From Roseinatronobacter domitianus (GTDB lineage Bacteria > Pseudomonadota > Alphaproteobacteria > Rhodobacterales > Rhodobacteraceae), in contig NZ_JALZWP010000006.1 in NCBI RefSeq assembly GCF_023336755.1, positions 62,001 through 126,000 on the forward strand: 64,000 nt of DNA, read 5' to 3'. Below, piece after piece: positions 37,882-46,401 of this stretch. Under the pieces are notes generated by a model. That model was not told the origin of the DNA. It worked only from the letters and a program-made list of their open reading frames with translations, and did not search any database. How positions within the stretch are numbered: the first letter of the stretch is position 1; every line of letters begins with the position of its first letter. A program made the position numbers and the translations under genes.

Positions 37882-39516
37882 CTACCGGAACAAACCGCGC
37901 AATGCATCTTGCAGCATGGCATCCAGCAGGCCTTGCCGGACATAGCCATTCACCGGTAGCCCGAACCGGGCCTGCGCCTGCCGCACCGCCGCGCGGGTGC
38001 GGTCGTCGAAATTGCCGTCTATCTGGCCGGTGTCGAACCCCAGATCGTGCAACCGGCGCTCGACCAGCAGGCGCAGCGCGGGTGTCATGAGCAAGGCTTC
38101 TTCTTGTTCCAGAACCTCGGCCGGGGGGCGGTCGGGGGCGGGCACATCCCTGATCGGTTCCAGCCGTTCCAGCCGCAGCCGTGCTTCCGGGGCAAAACGA
38201 CCATCGGGGAATTCCGACAGATAGCGACGATACCCCTCGGCCGTATCGCTTGCATCTGCGCGCCGCCATGCCGCGCGCTCGGCCTGCGCACGGGTCTCTG
38301 CTTCCAGGTCTGCCAGGCGTTCGCGCGCAAGGGCCGCGAATATGCCTTCGGGGTAGCGGTCCAGATACGCACGCAGCCCCGGCTCATCCGCGCCGGCGCC
38401 GGTGCCATCCCAATAGGCACGGTCGGCGCGTTCGGCAGCTTCGCGGCGGGCGCGTTCTTCGGCCTCAATCTCTGCGGCACGGCGGGCCGCTTGCCCGGCC
38501 AGCTGGAAAATCTGGTCACGGGTCAGAAAGCCTGTCACCTCCAGATCGAAGCGCGACTGCCAGCCGCGAATGGCCCCGCGCGTGCCCGGCCCGAACAGTC
38601 CGTCAATGCCGCGCGTGTTAAAGCCCAGCGTTGTCAGATCGCGCTGAATGGCGCGGCGCTCGGCGCGACTAAGCGCCAGATCGGCCTCTATGCGTTCGGG
38701 CGTGTTGCGCAGCGCATCTCTGCGCAGGCGCGCTTCCTGCGCGCTCAACCCGTTGGGAAATTGCGCAAGATACTCATTATAGGCAGCTTCTGTGTCCAGA
38801 TCGCGGGCGTTTTGCCAGGCGTCACGATCGGCTTGGGCAACCGGAGCGAACCCCTCTGGCAAGAAGGGCACAAGCGTTGGGACAGTGCCTTCGGCGCGCA
38901 GGTCCGGGCTGACGGCCAAGGCTTCGGAAAGGGTGGTGCCGGGGGTCAGAACCGCCCCCATCCCGGCAAGCGTCCCGCGCAGATCGCCGCGCATGACGGC
39001 GACCTGTCGCGGCACCGGCAACCTGTCTGGCAGACCCGCGCGCAACCCGAACCCCAATTCGTCGCGCAAGGCCCTTGTATTTGGCGTCACCAGCCAAAGA
39101 TGCGCCGCTCCGCTGGCAGAGCTTGCCAGTTCCATGACCGTATCAAGCCGCAGGCCAGCCCCGTCGATGGTTGCAAGGCCGGGCTGATCGGCATCGGCCC
39201 CAAGGAACCACGCACCGCTGTCAGACGCCACGAACCACCCGGCCGCGACGATCACCAGACGCGCAATATCGCCCTCCTCCAGCCGCGCTTGCAGGGCAGC
39301 CAGTTCGGCGCGCAAATCACCAATAGGCATATCGCGGGCGATCACCACCTCGAACCCGGCACGCGCCAGAACCCCTTGGGCCTGATCGGCCAGTTCCGTC
39401 CCGGAGGGGTCGGGAAGGCTGCGATACTCAGCGCCGTCAAGGACAAGTGCGACGTTTTCCGCCCGCAGGGGCAAGACGAACAGAGCCAGAAAAGCTGTCA
39501 GCAGAATGTGGCGCAT
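37882..39516 (-). CDS. Exported caspase-like pseudoenzyme with two peptidoglycan-binding domains
   Basis: A 544-residue protein with a Sec signal (MRHILLTAFLALFVLPLRA). Residues about 20-185 follow the caspase/metacaspase p20 pattern (VALVLDGAEYRSLPDPSGTE; LVIVAAGWFVASDSGAWFLG; WLVTPNTRALRDE). The catalytic His (normally GHG) and Cys (normally DAC) are absent. Two PG_binding_1 domains follow (about 287-334, TLGFNTRGIDGLFGPGTRGA; and 483-524, LGFDTGQIDGNFDDRTRAA), separated by Glu/Arg-rich helices and TPR-like units (YLDRYPEGIFAALAR, YLSEFPDGRFAPEA). Likely a periplasmic cell-wall-associated scaffold, not a protease. Confidence 0.82.
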   Translation of the reverse strand: MRHILLTAFLALFVLPLRAENVALVLDGAEYRSLPDPSGTELADQAQGVLARAGFEVVIARDMPIGDLRAELAALQARLEEGDIARLVIVAAGWFVASDSGAWFLGADADQPGLATIDGAGLRLDTVMELASSASGAAHLWLVTPNTRALRDELGFGLRAGLPDRLPVPRQVAVMRGDLRGTLAGMGAVLTPGTTLSEALAVSPDLRAEGTVPTLVPFLPEGFAPVAQADRDAWQNARDLDTEAAYNEYLAQFPNGLSAQEARLRRDALRNTPERIEADLALSRAERRAIQRDLTTLGFNTRGIDGLFGPGTRGAIRGWQSRFDLEVTGFLTRDQIFQLAGQAARRAAEIEAEERARREAAERADRAYWDGTGAGADEPGLRAYLDRYPEGIFAALARERLADLEAETRAQAERAAWRRADASDTAEGYRRYLSEFPDGRFAPEARLRLERLEPIRDVPAPDRPPAEVLEQEEALLMTPALRLLVERRLHDLGFDTGQIDGNFDDRTRAAVRQAQARFGLPVNGYVRQGLLDAMLQDALRGLFR

Positions 39517-39645
39517 GTGGTCCTCGCAAGCAGACTTTGGCGGGCAAGACCCGCGCTAAGGCTTCAGCTTACCCATCGAGGTTGCGCCGCGCAACGCCAC
39601 CGCACAGGAAAGCACGCAAATCGGCGTGACGCCGGGGAGCAGACA

Positions 39646-40560
39646 TCATTCCCATTCCATTTGCTCGAAGGTCGTTTGCGCGTTGCGCCCGGCAAGGCTG
39701 TCAAATTCGATAAGATGCGCCCATGCGGACTGGTCTATGCCCGGCGCGTCCAGAATGCTGCCGCCCTCGTCCAGCAGGGCGCCGATCTGGTCACGCAGGT
39801 TTTTCAGATACTGATAGGTATCTGCCCGCGCTGTGGCCATGTCGGTCGCGTGGCCATGGCCGGGGACGATATGGGCCGGGCTGAACGCGGCCAACGCATC
39901 GAACGTCGCGATCCAGCTTTTCGCGTTGGATTGCCCGCCATTGCCCAAAATGCGTTCGACATAGACAATATCGCCGGTGAACATGGTGTCGGCACTTTCC
40001 AGCCAGACAAAGCTGTCACCCGGCGTATGCGCTCGCCCCCGGTGCATGATCTGGAAGCTCAGACCACCGTGGTCGAGTGTATAATCGCTGGAAAAACTTA
40101 CATCGGCATAGCTTGGCGCGGTTCCGTCCAACCCCGCGCCGATAAGCTGCGATAGCCCGGTCATCTGCATTGACCCACGCGCCTTGTGGTCCGCCACAGC
40201 GGCGTCAGAGGCGATCACGGTTGCGCCTTGCGCCTGCCAGTACCCATTACCCAACCAGCGATGATCCTGCCCGCCCGTGTTAATGACATGGGTCACGGGC
40301 GCATCGGTGATCTGTCGGATCGTATTATGCAGCATCTCGGCCCCTTGCCATGACCCGCCGGGGTCCACCAGCACGGTTCCCGCATCGGTCACAACCAGCC
40401 CAAAGGTGGCATTGTTACCAAGGTTTTCGGGGTTGCGCTGTTCCAACGGGCCAACGATGGCCCAGACGTTTTCAGTAACCGCCTGAATTTCCAGAACATC
40501 CGCCTTGGTTGCCAAGGGCAAAGCACCGGCGACAACGCAAAGCACAACACAGGGTTTCAT
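39646..40560 (-). CDS. Secreted MBL-fold protein with degenerate first metal motif (SoxH/quinoprotein-relay-like)
   Basis: A 304-residue exported protein (signal MKPCVVLCVVAGALPLATKA). It has the metallo-beta-lactamase fold: TVLVDPGGSWQGAE, FQIMHRGRAHTPGDSFVWL, FTGDIVYVERIL and HIVPGHGHATD. The usual HxHxDH reads NTGGQDHRWLGN (residues 94-105), so the first two His are replaced and only the DH part remains. Either one metal site is lost or chemistry is altered. It resembles the SoxH/quinoprotein relay-system group. ATG 40560 with AAAGGA is preferred over 40596. The methyltransferase gene starts upstream on the same strand. Confidence 0.8.
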   Translation of the reverse strand: MKPCVVLCVVAGALPLATKADVLEIQAVTENVWAIVGPLEQRNPENLGNNATFGLVVTDAGTVLVDPGGSWQGAEMLHNTIRQITDAPVTHVINTGGQDHRWLGNGYWQAQGATVIASDAAVADHKARGSMQMTGLSQLIGAGLDGTAPSYADVSFSSDYTLDHGGLSFQIMHRGRAHTPGDSFVWLESADTMFTGDIVYVERILGNGGQSNAKSWIATFDALAAFSPAHIVPGHGHATDMATARADTYQYLKNLRDQIGALLDEGGSILDAPGIDQSAWAHLIEFDSLAGRNAQTTFEQMEWE

Positions 40561-40604
40561 CTTGGTGTTCCTTTTCTTAATTCGGCTGCGGGTCATGCGC
40601 CCGC

Positions 40605-41243
40605 TTAGCCCTGACCTGCCAGTTTTCGAAACACGCTGAACTGAAACTGCTGCACATTGCCCTTCGGGGTATGATGCGGCGCTTGCTCGGCTTCAATCGG
40701 CGCAAAGACACCCGGCGCAACCTTGGCCACAAGTGCGGCCAGCGTGGCGGGCGCATAGCGCTGCACGGGCAAACCCGAACAAGTTTCCGGTCCTGTCAGG
40801 TCGAACGTGGCCATAACCGCAACGCCGCCGGGGCGCAGCGCCTTGGCCAGCGTGGCAAGGTATTGCGCCTGATCCTCGGCCTTGGTCAGGAAATGAAACA
40901 CCGCCCTGTCATGCCACAGATAATAAGCAAGGTCAGGCTGCCATGTCCGAATATCTGCGGTCACGAAGGTGACATTCTGCGCCGCATCGCCCAAGCGCGC
41001 GCGGGTGATCGCCAGAGCGCTGTCCGACAGGTCCAACAGCGTCACCCCGCCTGCCCCCTCAGCCAGCGCGTGGTCAACCAACCGTGACGCCCCTGCGCCC
41101 ACGTCAATCAGCGTGCCGCCCTCTGGCAGAAAGCGGCGCACAAGCTGCAAGGACTGCGCTGGCGCATCCTCGAACCATGTCAGCGCGGTCTCTTCGCGGG
41201 CCTGATAGGCGGTATTCCAGTGCAGGCTCAGATCATCCGTCAT
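40605..41243 (-). CDS. Class I SAM-dependent methyltransferase
   Basis: A 212-residue protein starting MTDDLSLHWNTAYQAREETALTWFEDAP, typical of a small-molecule methyltransferase family. Rossmann motif I is GGTLIDVGAGASRLVDHALA, with motif II GGVTLLDLSDSAL and motif III VTFVTADIRTWQP; AVFHFLTKAEDQAQYLATL and LRPGGVAVMATF complete the fold. ATG 41243 is preferred to 41327. It ends 44 bp before the MBL-fold gene start; the substrate is unknown (possibly thiol or halide, from resemblance to S-methyltransferases). Confidence 0.88.
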   Translation of the reverse strand: MTDDLSLHWNTAYQAREETALTWFEDAPAQSLQLVRRFLPEGGTLIDVGAGASRLVDHALAEGAGGVTLLDLSDSALAITRARLGDAAQNVTFVTADIRTWQPDLAYYLWHDRAVFHFLTKAEDQAQYLATLAKALRPGGVAVMATFDLTGPETCSGLPVQRYAPATLAALVAKVAPGVFAPIEAEQAPHHTPKGNVQQFQFSVFRKLAGQG

Positions 41244-41355
41244 GCGCGTTTCCCCCGGTTGTGCTGCCCGCCCGCCGCACCATGTGACCCGGCGCAATTC
41301 TTGGCCGAACGCTAACAATGCGGTCAAAGGGCGTCAATTCAAATAGCTGAATGTT

Positions 41356-42726
41356 TTACCCTGCCGCACGAGGCCGCAGCTCCAGCCATATCCCGTCTTT
41401 GGCGCGCACCGTCATATGCGCCACGGGAACGGGGACGCGGTCCGGGTCGGCGCGAAGCTCCCATTCGGCAAGCAGTCGCGCAAGGATCAGCACGGCCTCT
41501 GCCATGGCAAAGCCCGCGCCGGGGCAGACACGCGGCCCGGCGGAAAACGGAATATACCCATCGCGGGCCTGCGCGCGGGTCGTATCCTCTGCCCAGCGGT
41601 CGGGACGAAATTCGTGCGGGTCGGGCCAGATATGTTCGTTGCGGCCCATATGCCACGGGCTGACAATAACCTGCGCACCGGCGGGAACCGGACGGTTGCG
41701 GAAGGTTTCCGGCCGCGCAGCCTCGCGCACCATCATCGGGACCGGCGGATACAGCCGCAAAGCCTCTCGGACCGTGTCGCGGATACGGGGGAACTGGCGC
41801 AGAATTCCGAATTCGGGTGCGGGGCCGCCAATATGCGGGCGGATGGCCTGCGCCTCTGCCGCCAATTCGGCCTGCCATTCGGGATGGGTTGCAATCAGAT
41901 ACAGCGTCCACGCCAAGGCCGAGGCGCTGGTTTCATGCCCCGCCAGAAAGAAGATGGCGACCTGATCGACCATTTCGCCCGTCTCGAACACTGCACCGGT
42001 GTCGGGGTCGCGGGTGGTCATGATCTTGGTCGCCAGATCATCCGGCGCGGTGCCTGCCGCAATAGCCGCCGCCCGCGCTTCGGTCATGCCGGTCATCAGC
42101 GCGCGAATGCGCCCGGCGGTGGCACGCGCGTGACGAGGCATCGGGCGCGGCAGCCAGCCCGGCAGGGGCAGAAGTGCCGCAAGGTTCAGGATCGGTGCGG
42201 CGCGCTGATGAGCCCGAAACGCGGTGTAGACCTCTGCCGCCCGCGCGTCCTCTATCGGCACGGAAAACAGCGTGCGGAAGATCACATCGGCGGCGGCGTG
42301 GCTGGTCATCGCCTCGATCTCTGCCCAGCCGGGACCAATCCGCGCGGCCATCGCCTCGGATGCGGCCCACATGGCCGGGAAGGTCTCGCGCAGGCGCCCG
42401 CCTTCAAAAGCCGGGTCGATCATGCGGCGCTGCCGCGCCCATGTCGCGCCATTGGTCACAAAAACCGAATTGCCCAGAAGCGGTCGCAGCCCTTCGCGCA
42501 CCCGGCCCGATTTCGGGAAATCCGGCGCGCGTTCTTGCAGCACCAGCCGCACCAGATCGGGCGTGTTGACCATAACCGAGCGCAAAAACGGCAAGCGCAT
42601 CTCTGCCATTTTCGCACGATACAGCTTTGCAGGCTGCGCCGAGAGAATATCGCGCCGGAACATCAGCACATGCCGCCACAGCGCCACACGGTCGGCGCGG
42701 TGCTGTGGCATGGGCGGACGCGTCAC
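41356..42726 (-). CDS. Cytochrome P450
   Basis: A P450 of about 456 residues. I-helix oxygen-binding motif AIFFLAGHETSASALAW, ExxR in VREALRLYP, PERF-like HEFRPDRWAED, and haem-binding loop FSAGPRVCPGAGFAM with the Cys thiolate. There is no membrane anchor, and it is soluble like most bacterial P450s. GTG 42726 overlaps the stop of the upstream hydrolase (GTGA), with GGGGG before it, so it is favoured; ATG 42747 and ATG 42711 are alternatives. Last gene of a coupled acyltransferase-hydrolase-P450 cluster; no ferredoxin or reductase gene is adjacent. Substrate unknown. Confidence 0.92.
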   Translation of the reverse strand: MTRPPMPQHRADRVALWRHVLMFRRDILSAQPAKLYRAKMAEMRLPFLRSVMVNTPDLVRLVLQERAPDFPKSGRVREGLRPLLGNSVFVTNGATWARQRRMIDPAFEGGRLRETFPAMWAASEAMAARIGPGWAEIEAMTSHAAADVIFRTLFSVPIEDARAAEVYTAFRAHQRAAPILNLAALLPLPGWLPRPMPRHARATAGRIRALMTGMTEARAAAIAAGTAPDDLATKIMTTRDPDTGAVFETGEMVDQVAIFFLAGHETSASALAWTLYLIATHPEWQAELAAEAQAIRPHIGGPAPEFGILRQFPRIRDTVREALRLYPPVPMMVREAARPETFRNRPVPAGAQVIVSPWHMGRNEHIWPDPHEFRPDRWAEDTTRAQARDGYIPFSAGPRVCPGAGFAMAEAVLILARLLAEWELRADPDRVPVPVAHMTVRAKDGIWLELRPRAAG

Positions 42727-43916
42727 GCAGCCCCCGGCAGATAACACGCGCGCGACACACTGGCCGAAGGTTTGCGCGCCCCGAATCGATCCGCCAAAGA
42801 CATCGGCCCCGCCGTGATCTGGAAATAATCATAGTCCTTGGGCGCATCGAAGGCGCAAAGATACTGAAAATGCAGCCGGAAATACCGGCGTTTGTATTTG
42901 CGGTGGGTTTCCGGCGTCAGGCTTTGCGTGAAGGCCGCCGAAATGATTCGCGGCCATTTCTGGTTATCACTGCCCGCACCGGAACAAGCCACCGGGTCAC
43001 ATAGCGCATAGCAGCACCCATCGCCCGGCGCGGTCACATCCAGCCAGAACACTTTGTCCGATTGCGACAGCGCGGCCAGATCGGCGCGCAGCCCCTGCGC
43101 CTCTGGCAGGTAGGATTGCATTGGTACCGCATGGCCCAGCGACAAGAACCCCAGCTTGCCCGGCGGCACATCGCCCGCCACGACGCGCGCCAGCACCGAC
43201 ACGCCCAAGTGAACGCCGGACGAGTGGCCGACGACCAGCACCTCGTCGAGGTCCGGGTCGGCCAAGGCCGCGGCAATCAGCGCGGCGAACTCGTCCAGCC
43301 GCGCTTCCAGTTCGGGCGGGTTGCGGCCCTTGTGTTTGGCGGTAAAGGCAAAATCCAGCAGCAGGTAATGCACGAAGAATTTGCCGTCGATCCGGCGGAA
43401 CCCTTCCAGCACCGGCCAGATCACGGCCAGCCCCAACAGATAGCCAAGCCAACCGGGCACAACCAAGGCCAGCACCCATCCCAACCCCAGCGCGGCCAGC
43501 ACGGCGACCAACAACTGCCCCAGCAACATCACGACCGGATACATCGCCGCAATCCCCGGCCCGGCCCGTAGCCGAAACAGGCGAAACAGCGCCCCGGTGG
43601 ACAGGTAAATCCACGCCGTCCGGACCAGCAGAGCATAGGTGGCCCAGATGCCCGCCGACATGGATTCGCGCACGATATCAGACCATTGCAGAATTTGAAT
43701 TCGGCTTTCGGCTGGCCTGCCATTCATCAGCGACGTGACAACCCAGCCATAAGGCCCATCACCCTTGTAGGGTTTCTGGCGCAGGGAATAGCCCGAAATT
43801 TTCGCCTGTTCGGCACCTTCGCTGCGGTATAATTCGCGGTAACGTCTGGGCGGAAACGGGTCGTAACCCGGAATATAGAACACCTGCCGCCGGAACCGCT
43901 TGCCGGCATCTGTCAT
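42723..43916 (-). CDS. Alpha/beta-hydrolase-like membrane protein of unknown substrate
   Basis: A 397-residue protein. The N-terminal FRRQVFYIPGYDPFPPRRYRELY segment recalls hydrolase strand 1. Two to three membrane helices follow (residues about 105-180: AAMYPVVMLLGQLLVAVLAALG; VLALVVPGWLGYLLGLAVIW). The nucleophile elbow is VLVVGHSSGVHLGVSVL with Ser near residue 231, and a Cys-rich patch GDGCCYALCDPVACSGAG follows. ATG 43916 overlaps the stop of the acyltransferase (ATGA). It is therefore co-expressed with acyltransferase and P450 in one coupled operon. Lipid or polyol substrates are plausible given the acyltransferase neighbour, but unproven. Confidence 0.75.
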   Translation of the reverse strand: MTDAGKRFRRQVFYIPGYDPFPPRRYRELYRSEGAEQAKISGYSLRQKPYKGDGPYGWVVTSLMNGRPAESRIQILQWSDIVRESMSAGIWATYALLVRTAWIYLSTGALFRLFRLRAGPGIAAMYPVVMLLGQLLVAVLAALGLGWVLALVVPGWLGYLLGLAVIWPVLEGFRRIDGKFFVHYLLLDFAFTAKHKGRNPPELEARLDEFAALIAAALADPDLDEVLVVGHSSGVHLGVSVLARVVAGDVPPGKLGFLSLGHAVPMQSYLPEAQGLRADLAALSQSDKVFWLDVTAPGDGCCYALCDPVACSGAGSDNQKWPRIISAAFTQSLTPETHRKYKRRYFRLHFQYLCAFDAPKDYDYFQITAGPMSLADRFGARKPSASVSRACYLPGAA

Positions 43917-44542
43917 CCCGAAGCCCCGGTGCCGTCGATCTCTGAGGGGTCGCGCATCCGGATGCATTTTGCCGGAACACCGACCATAACCGCGCCGGGT
44001 GGGACATCCTTGACCACCACGGCATTGGCCCCGATCAGCGCGCCGCGCCCCACGGTAATATCCCCCAGCACCACCGCACCGGCACCAATATCGACATGGT
44101 CCTCCAGAACCGGACGCGCGTTGATGTCATCATCGCGCGGAATGCCCAAGGTCGTATTCTGGCGTAACACCACGTCATTGCCAATCGCGCGGGCCACAAG
44201 GATCATACCGCCGAAATGCTCCAGCCGAACCCTGCGCCCAACCTGCACCGTATAGGGCAGCTCCATGCCGCCAATCCATTGACCGGCACGGAACATGGTG
44301 CGGTAAATCGCCGTCAACACCACACGCGCGGGCTTGAACCGCACCGACATGCGCCAATTTCCGAACCGGTGCCAGAAGAGGCACCAGAACCCCTGCGCCA
44401 GGAAATCGCCTCTATGAGTGTGCAGGTCCTCTGCGACCAGCCGCCAGAAGGTCAGCTCTGGCGGGTTGCCGTTCTGGCTGCCATCAGAGATCGGCGCGGC
44501 AAGAGGGCGCACTCGCGTCTGGGGATGCTCCGAAATATTCAC
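43913..44542 (-). CDS. Hexapeptide-repeat acyltransferase (serine acetyltransferase superfamily)
   Basis: About 209 residues with a left-handed beta-helix C-terminal half: MILVARAIGNDVVLRQNTTLG, VLEDHVDIGAGAVVLGDI, RGALIGANAVVVKDVPPG and VMVGVPAK. The N-terminal half (TFWRLVAEDLHTHRGDFLAQGFWCLFWHRFG) resembles the SAT helical domain. GTG 44542, with GCGAGG 6 nt upstream, looks a better start than ATG 44557, which lacks a ribosome site; the difference is five residues. First gene of the acyltransferase-hydrolase-P450 operon. Acyl acceptor unknown. Confidence 0.82.
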   Translation of the reverse strand: MNISEHPQTRVRPLAAPISDGSQNGNPPELTFWRLVAEDLHTHRGDFLAQGFWCLFWHRFGNWRMSVRFKPARVVLTAIYRTMFRAGQWIGGMELPYTVQVGRRVRLEHFGGMILVARAIGNDVVLRQNTTLGIPRDDDINARPVLEDHVDIGAGAVVLGDITVGRGALIGANAVVVKDVPPGAVMVGVPAKCIRMRDPSEIDGTGASG

Positions 44543-44608
44543 GCAAGACCTCGCCATTACATCAGAGAATAACTTAGCGCGAAACCTGCTGGGCTGGAAA
44601 GAAACCTT

Positions 44609-45328
44609 TTACAGCAATGGCGGAATGCTGTCGGATTGCCCGATTCCAAGCTGGGATGTCACGCGCGCAAGCACGGCGCGCGCGTCTGACCAATCGGCAA
44701 GGCGAGATGCGAAAAGCGTTGCCTGCGACTGGTGCACCGGCGCGCCCTTCAGAATTTTCAGATGGTTCGCGCGCAATGTTTCCCCGGTAGAGGTGATATC
44801 GGCCACCGCTTCCGCCGTCAGGTTACGGATCGTGCCCTCTGTCGCGCCCTGGCTGTCGACCAGTTGGTAATCGGCCACACCATGCGCGCGCAGATGCTCG
44901 CGCACCAACCGATGATACTTGGTCGCAATCCGCAGCCGGAAGCCGTGGCGCGCGCGGAACGCTGCCGCCGCAGCATCCAGATCGTCCAATGTCTCGACAT
45001 CGACCCAAGTGACCGGCACCGCAAGGATCAGGTCGGCATGGCCAAACCCCATTTGCGCCAGTTCCGCGACCGATGCGGCCCAATCGGGCAGCGTCTCGCG
45101 CACAAGGTCGGACCCGGTCACGCCCAGATGAATGCGCCCCGCCGCCAATTCGCGCGGGATTTCACTGGCCGAGAGCAGCACCAGTTCCACGCCATCCACG
45201 CCGTCTACCGCGCCTGCGTATTCGCGGGCGGACCCGGTGCGCGACAAGGTCAGACCACGCGCGGCGAACCAGTCGAAACTCTGCTCCATCAGCCGCCCCT
45301 TGGACGGCACACCCAGTTTCAGGGTCAT
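44609..45328 (-). CDS. hisG: ATP phosphoribosyltransferase, short form
   Basis: First enzyme of histidine synthesis; 239 residues, the short form that needs HisZ. It has LKLGVPSKGRLMEQSFDWF, ASEIPRELAAGRIHLGVTGSDL (PRPP/AMP site) and IVDxVxTG-like NLTAEAVADITSTGETL. Its start overlaps hisZ's stop (ATGA), so hisS-hisZ-hisG is one coupled operon. Confidence 0.97.
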   Translation of the reverse strand: MTLKLGVPSKGRLMEQSFDWFAARGLTLSRTGSAREYAGAVDGVDGVELVLLSASEIPRELAAGRIHLGVTGSDLVRETLPDWAASVAELAQMGFGHADLILAVPVTWVDVETLDDLDAAAAAFRARHGFRLRIATKYHRLVREHLRAHGVADYQLVDSQGATEGTIRNLTAEAVADITSTGETLRANHLKILKGAPVHQSQATLFASRLADWSDARAVLARVTSQLGIGQSDSIPPLL

Positions 45329-46401
45329 TGCGCATCCTCCAAAGCCGCCAGCATGTCTGGCCGGATCACACCGCCCACCGCAGGGATGGCGCGCCCTTGC
45401 CCCAGCACCGCCGTCAGCGCGTCATAGCGCCCGCCGGTGGCCACCGGTGGCAAGTCGTCGCGGGCCAGAAAACCAAAGACGAACCCGTCGTAATATTCCA
45501 TATTGGTGCGCCCGAAACTGGCCTCGAATGGCAGGGTTTCGGTGTTTATGCCCTTGGCGTCCAACGCCGCCAGCCGCGCTTCCAGCCGGTCCAGCGCAGG
45601 CGTAATCGCTGCCCAGCCCATGCCCCGCATCTGCGCCAGCGCCGCGCGTGCGGGGGCGGCCAGTGACAACAGTGCTTCCAGCGCTTGGGCTTGGTCATCG
45701 GGTATGGGTGCGGCGCTTGCATCCTCCAACAAAGCCGCCACACGCGCGGCGATCTCATCGGCGCCGCGCAGGCCCAGTTGCGGTCCGGCTTCAGCGATCA
45801 ACTCTGCCACGGGTGCCGCGCGCAAGCGGTCTACCAAAGCCGCACGGTCAGCGGCAAGCGGCCCCTGCCCGCGCATCCGCTCCAGCAGCGCGCGGAACCG
45901 CTTCGGCCGCCAGATATGGCGCAACAAGGCCGCGCGCCGCCGCTCGGTGGTGGACAAGCCCAATACAGCCGCTTTGACAATCCCCATATCCCCGGTGACG
46001 GGCCGCAAAGCGTGACCCTCAAGCAGCCGCGCGAATAAAGCGAACACCTCGGCATCGGCCTGCGCCGCGGTGTCGCGCGCAAACAGCTCATACCCCACTT
46101 GCAGGTATTCCCGCGCGCGGCTGGCCGATTGCTTGCGAAACACCGCGCCCGAATAAGCATAGCGCGCAGGCTCCGCCCCATCTGCCATATGCGCCTGCAC
46201 CACCGGCACGGTAAAATCAGGGCGCAGCATCATTTCGCCCAAGGCCGGGTCATGGGTGACATAGGCGCGCGCGCGAATGTCCTCGCCATACAGGTCCAGC
46301 AGCGTTTCCGCCGGTTGCAGAATGTCGGGCGTCACGCGCTGCGCGCCCGCATCCAGCATCTGCGCCAGCAGAGCCGCGCTTATATCCTCGGCCCGGCTCA
46401 T
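45325..46401 (-). CDS. hisZ: ATP phosphoribosyltransferase regulatory subunit
   Basis: HisRS paralogue that activates short-form HisG; 358 residues. The class-II synthetase-like core is seen in [32 protein letters not shown] and [25 protein letters not shown], and the glycine-rich motif-3-like [14 protein letters not shown] near the C-terminus. ATG 46401 ([16 protein letters not shown]) overlaps the hisS stop and is preferred to 46482. No anticodon-binding domain is present, as expected. Confidence 0.95.
   Translation of the reverse strand: MSRAEDISAALLAQMLDAGAQRVTPDILQPAETLLDLYGEDIRARAYVTHDPALGEMMLRPDFTVPVVQAHMADGAEPARYAYSGAVFRKQSASRAREYLQVGYELFARDTAAQADAEVFALFARLLEGHALRPVTGDMGIVKAAVLGLSTTERRRAALLRHIWRPKRFRALLERMRGQGPLAADRAALVDRLRAAPVAELIAEAGPQLGLRGADEIAARVAALLEDASAAPIPDDQAQALEALLSLAAPARAALAQMRGMGWAAITPALDRLEARLAALDAKGINTETLPFEASFGRTNMEYYDGFVFGFLARDDLPPVATGGRYDALTAVLGQGRAIPAVGGVIRPDMLAALEDAQ

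Noticed and set aside
38047-40155. Plus-strand open frame of 702 codons over the pseudo-caspase and MBL genes
   Set aside because: Runs across two unrelated minus-strand genes, basic low-complexity product, no ribosome site.
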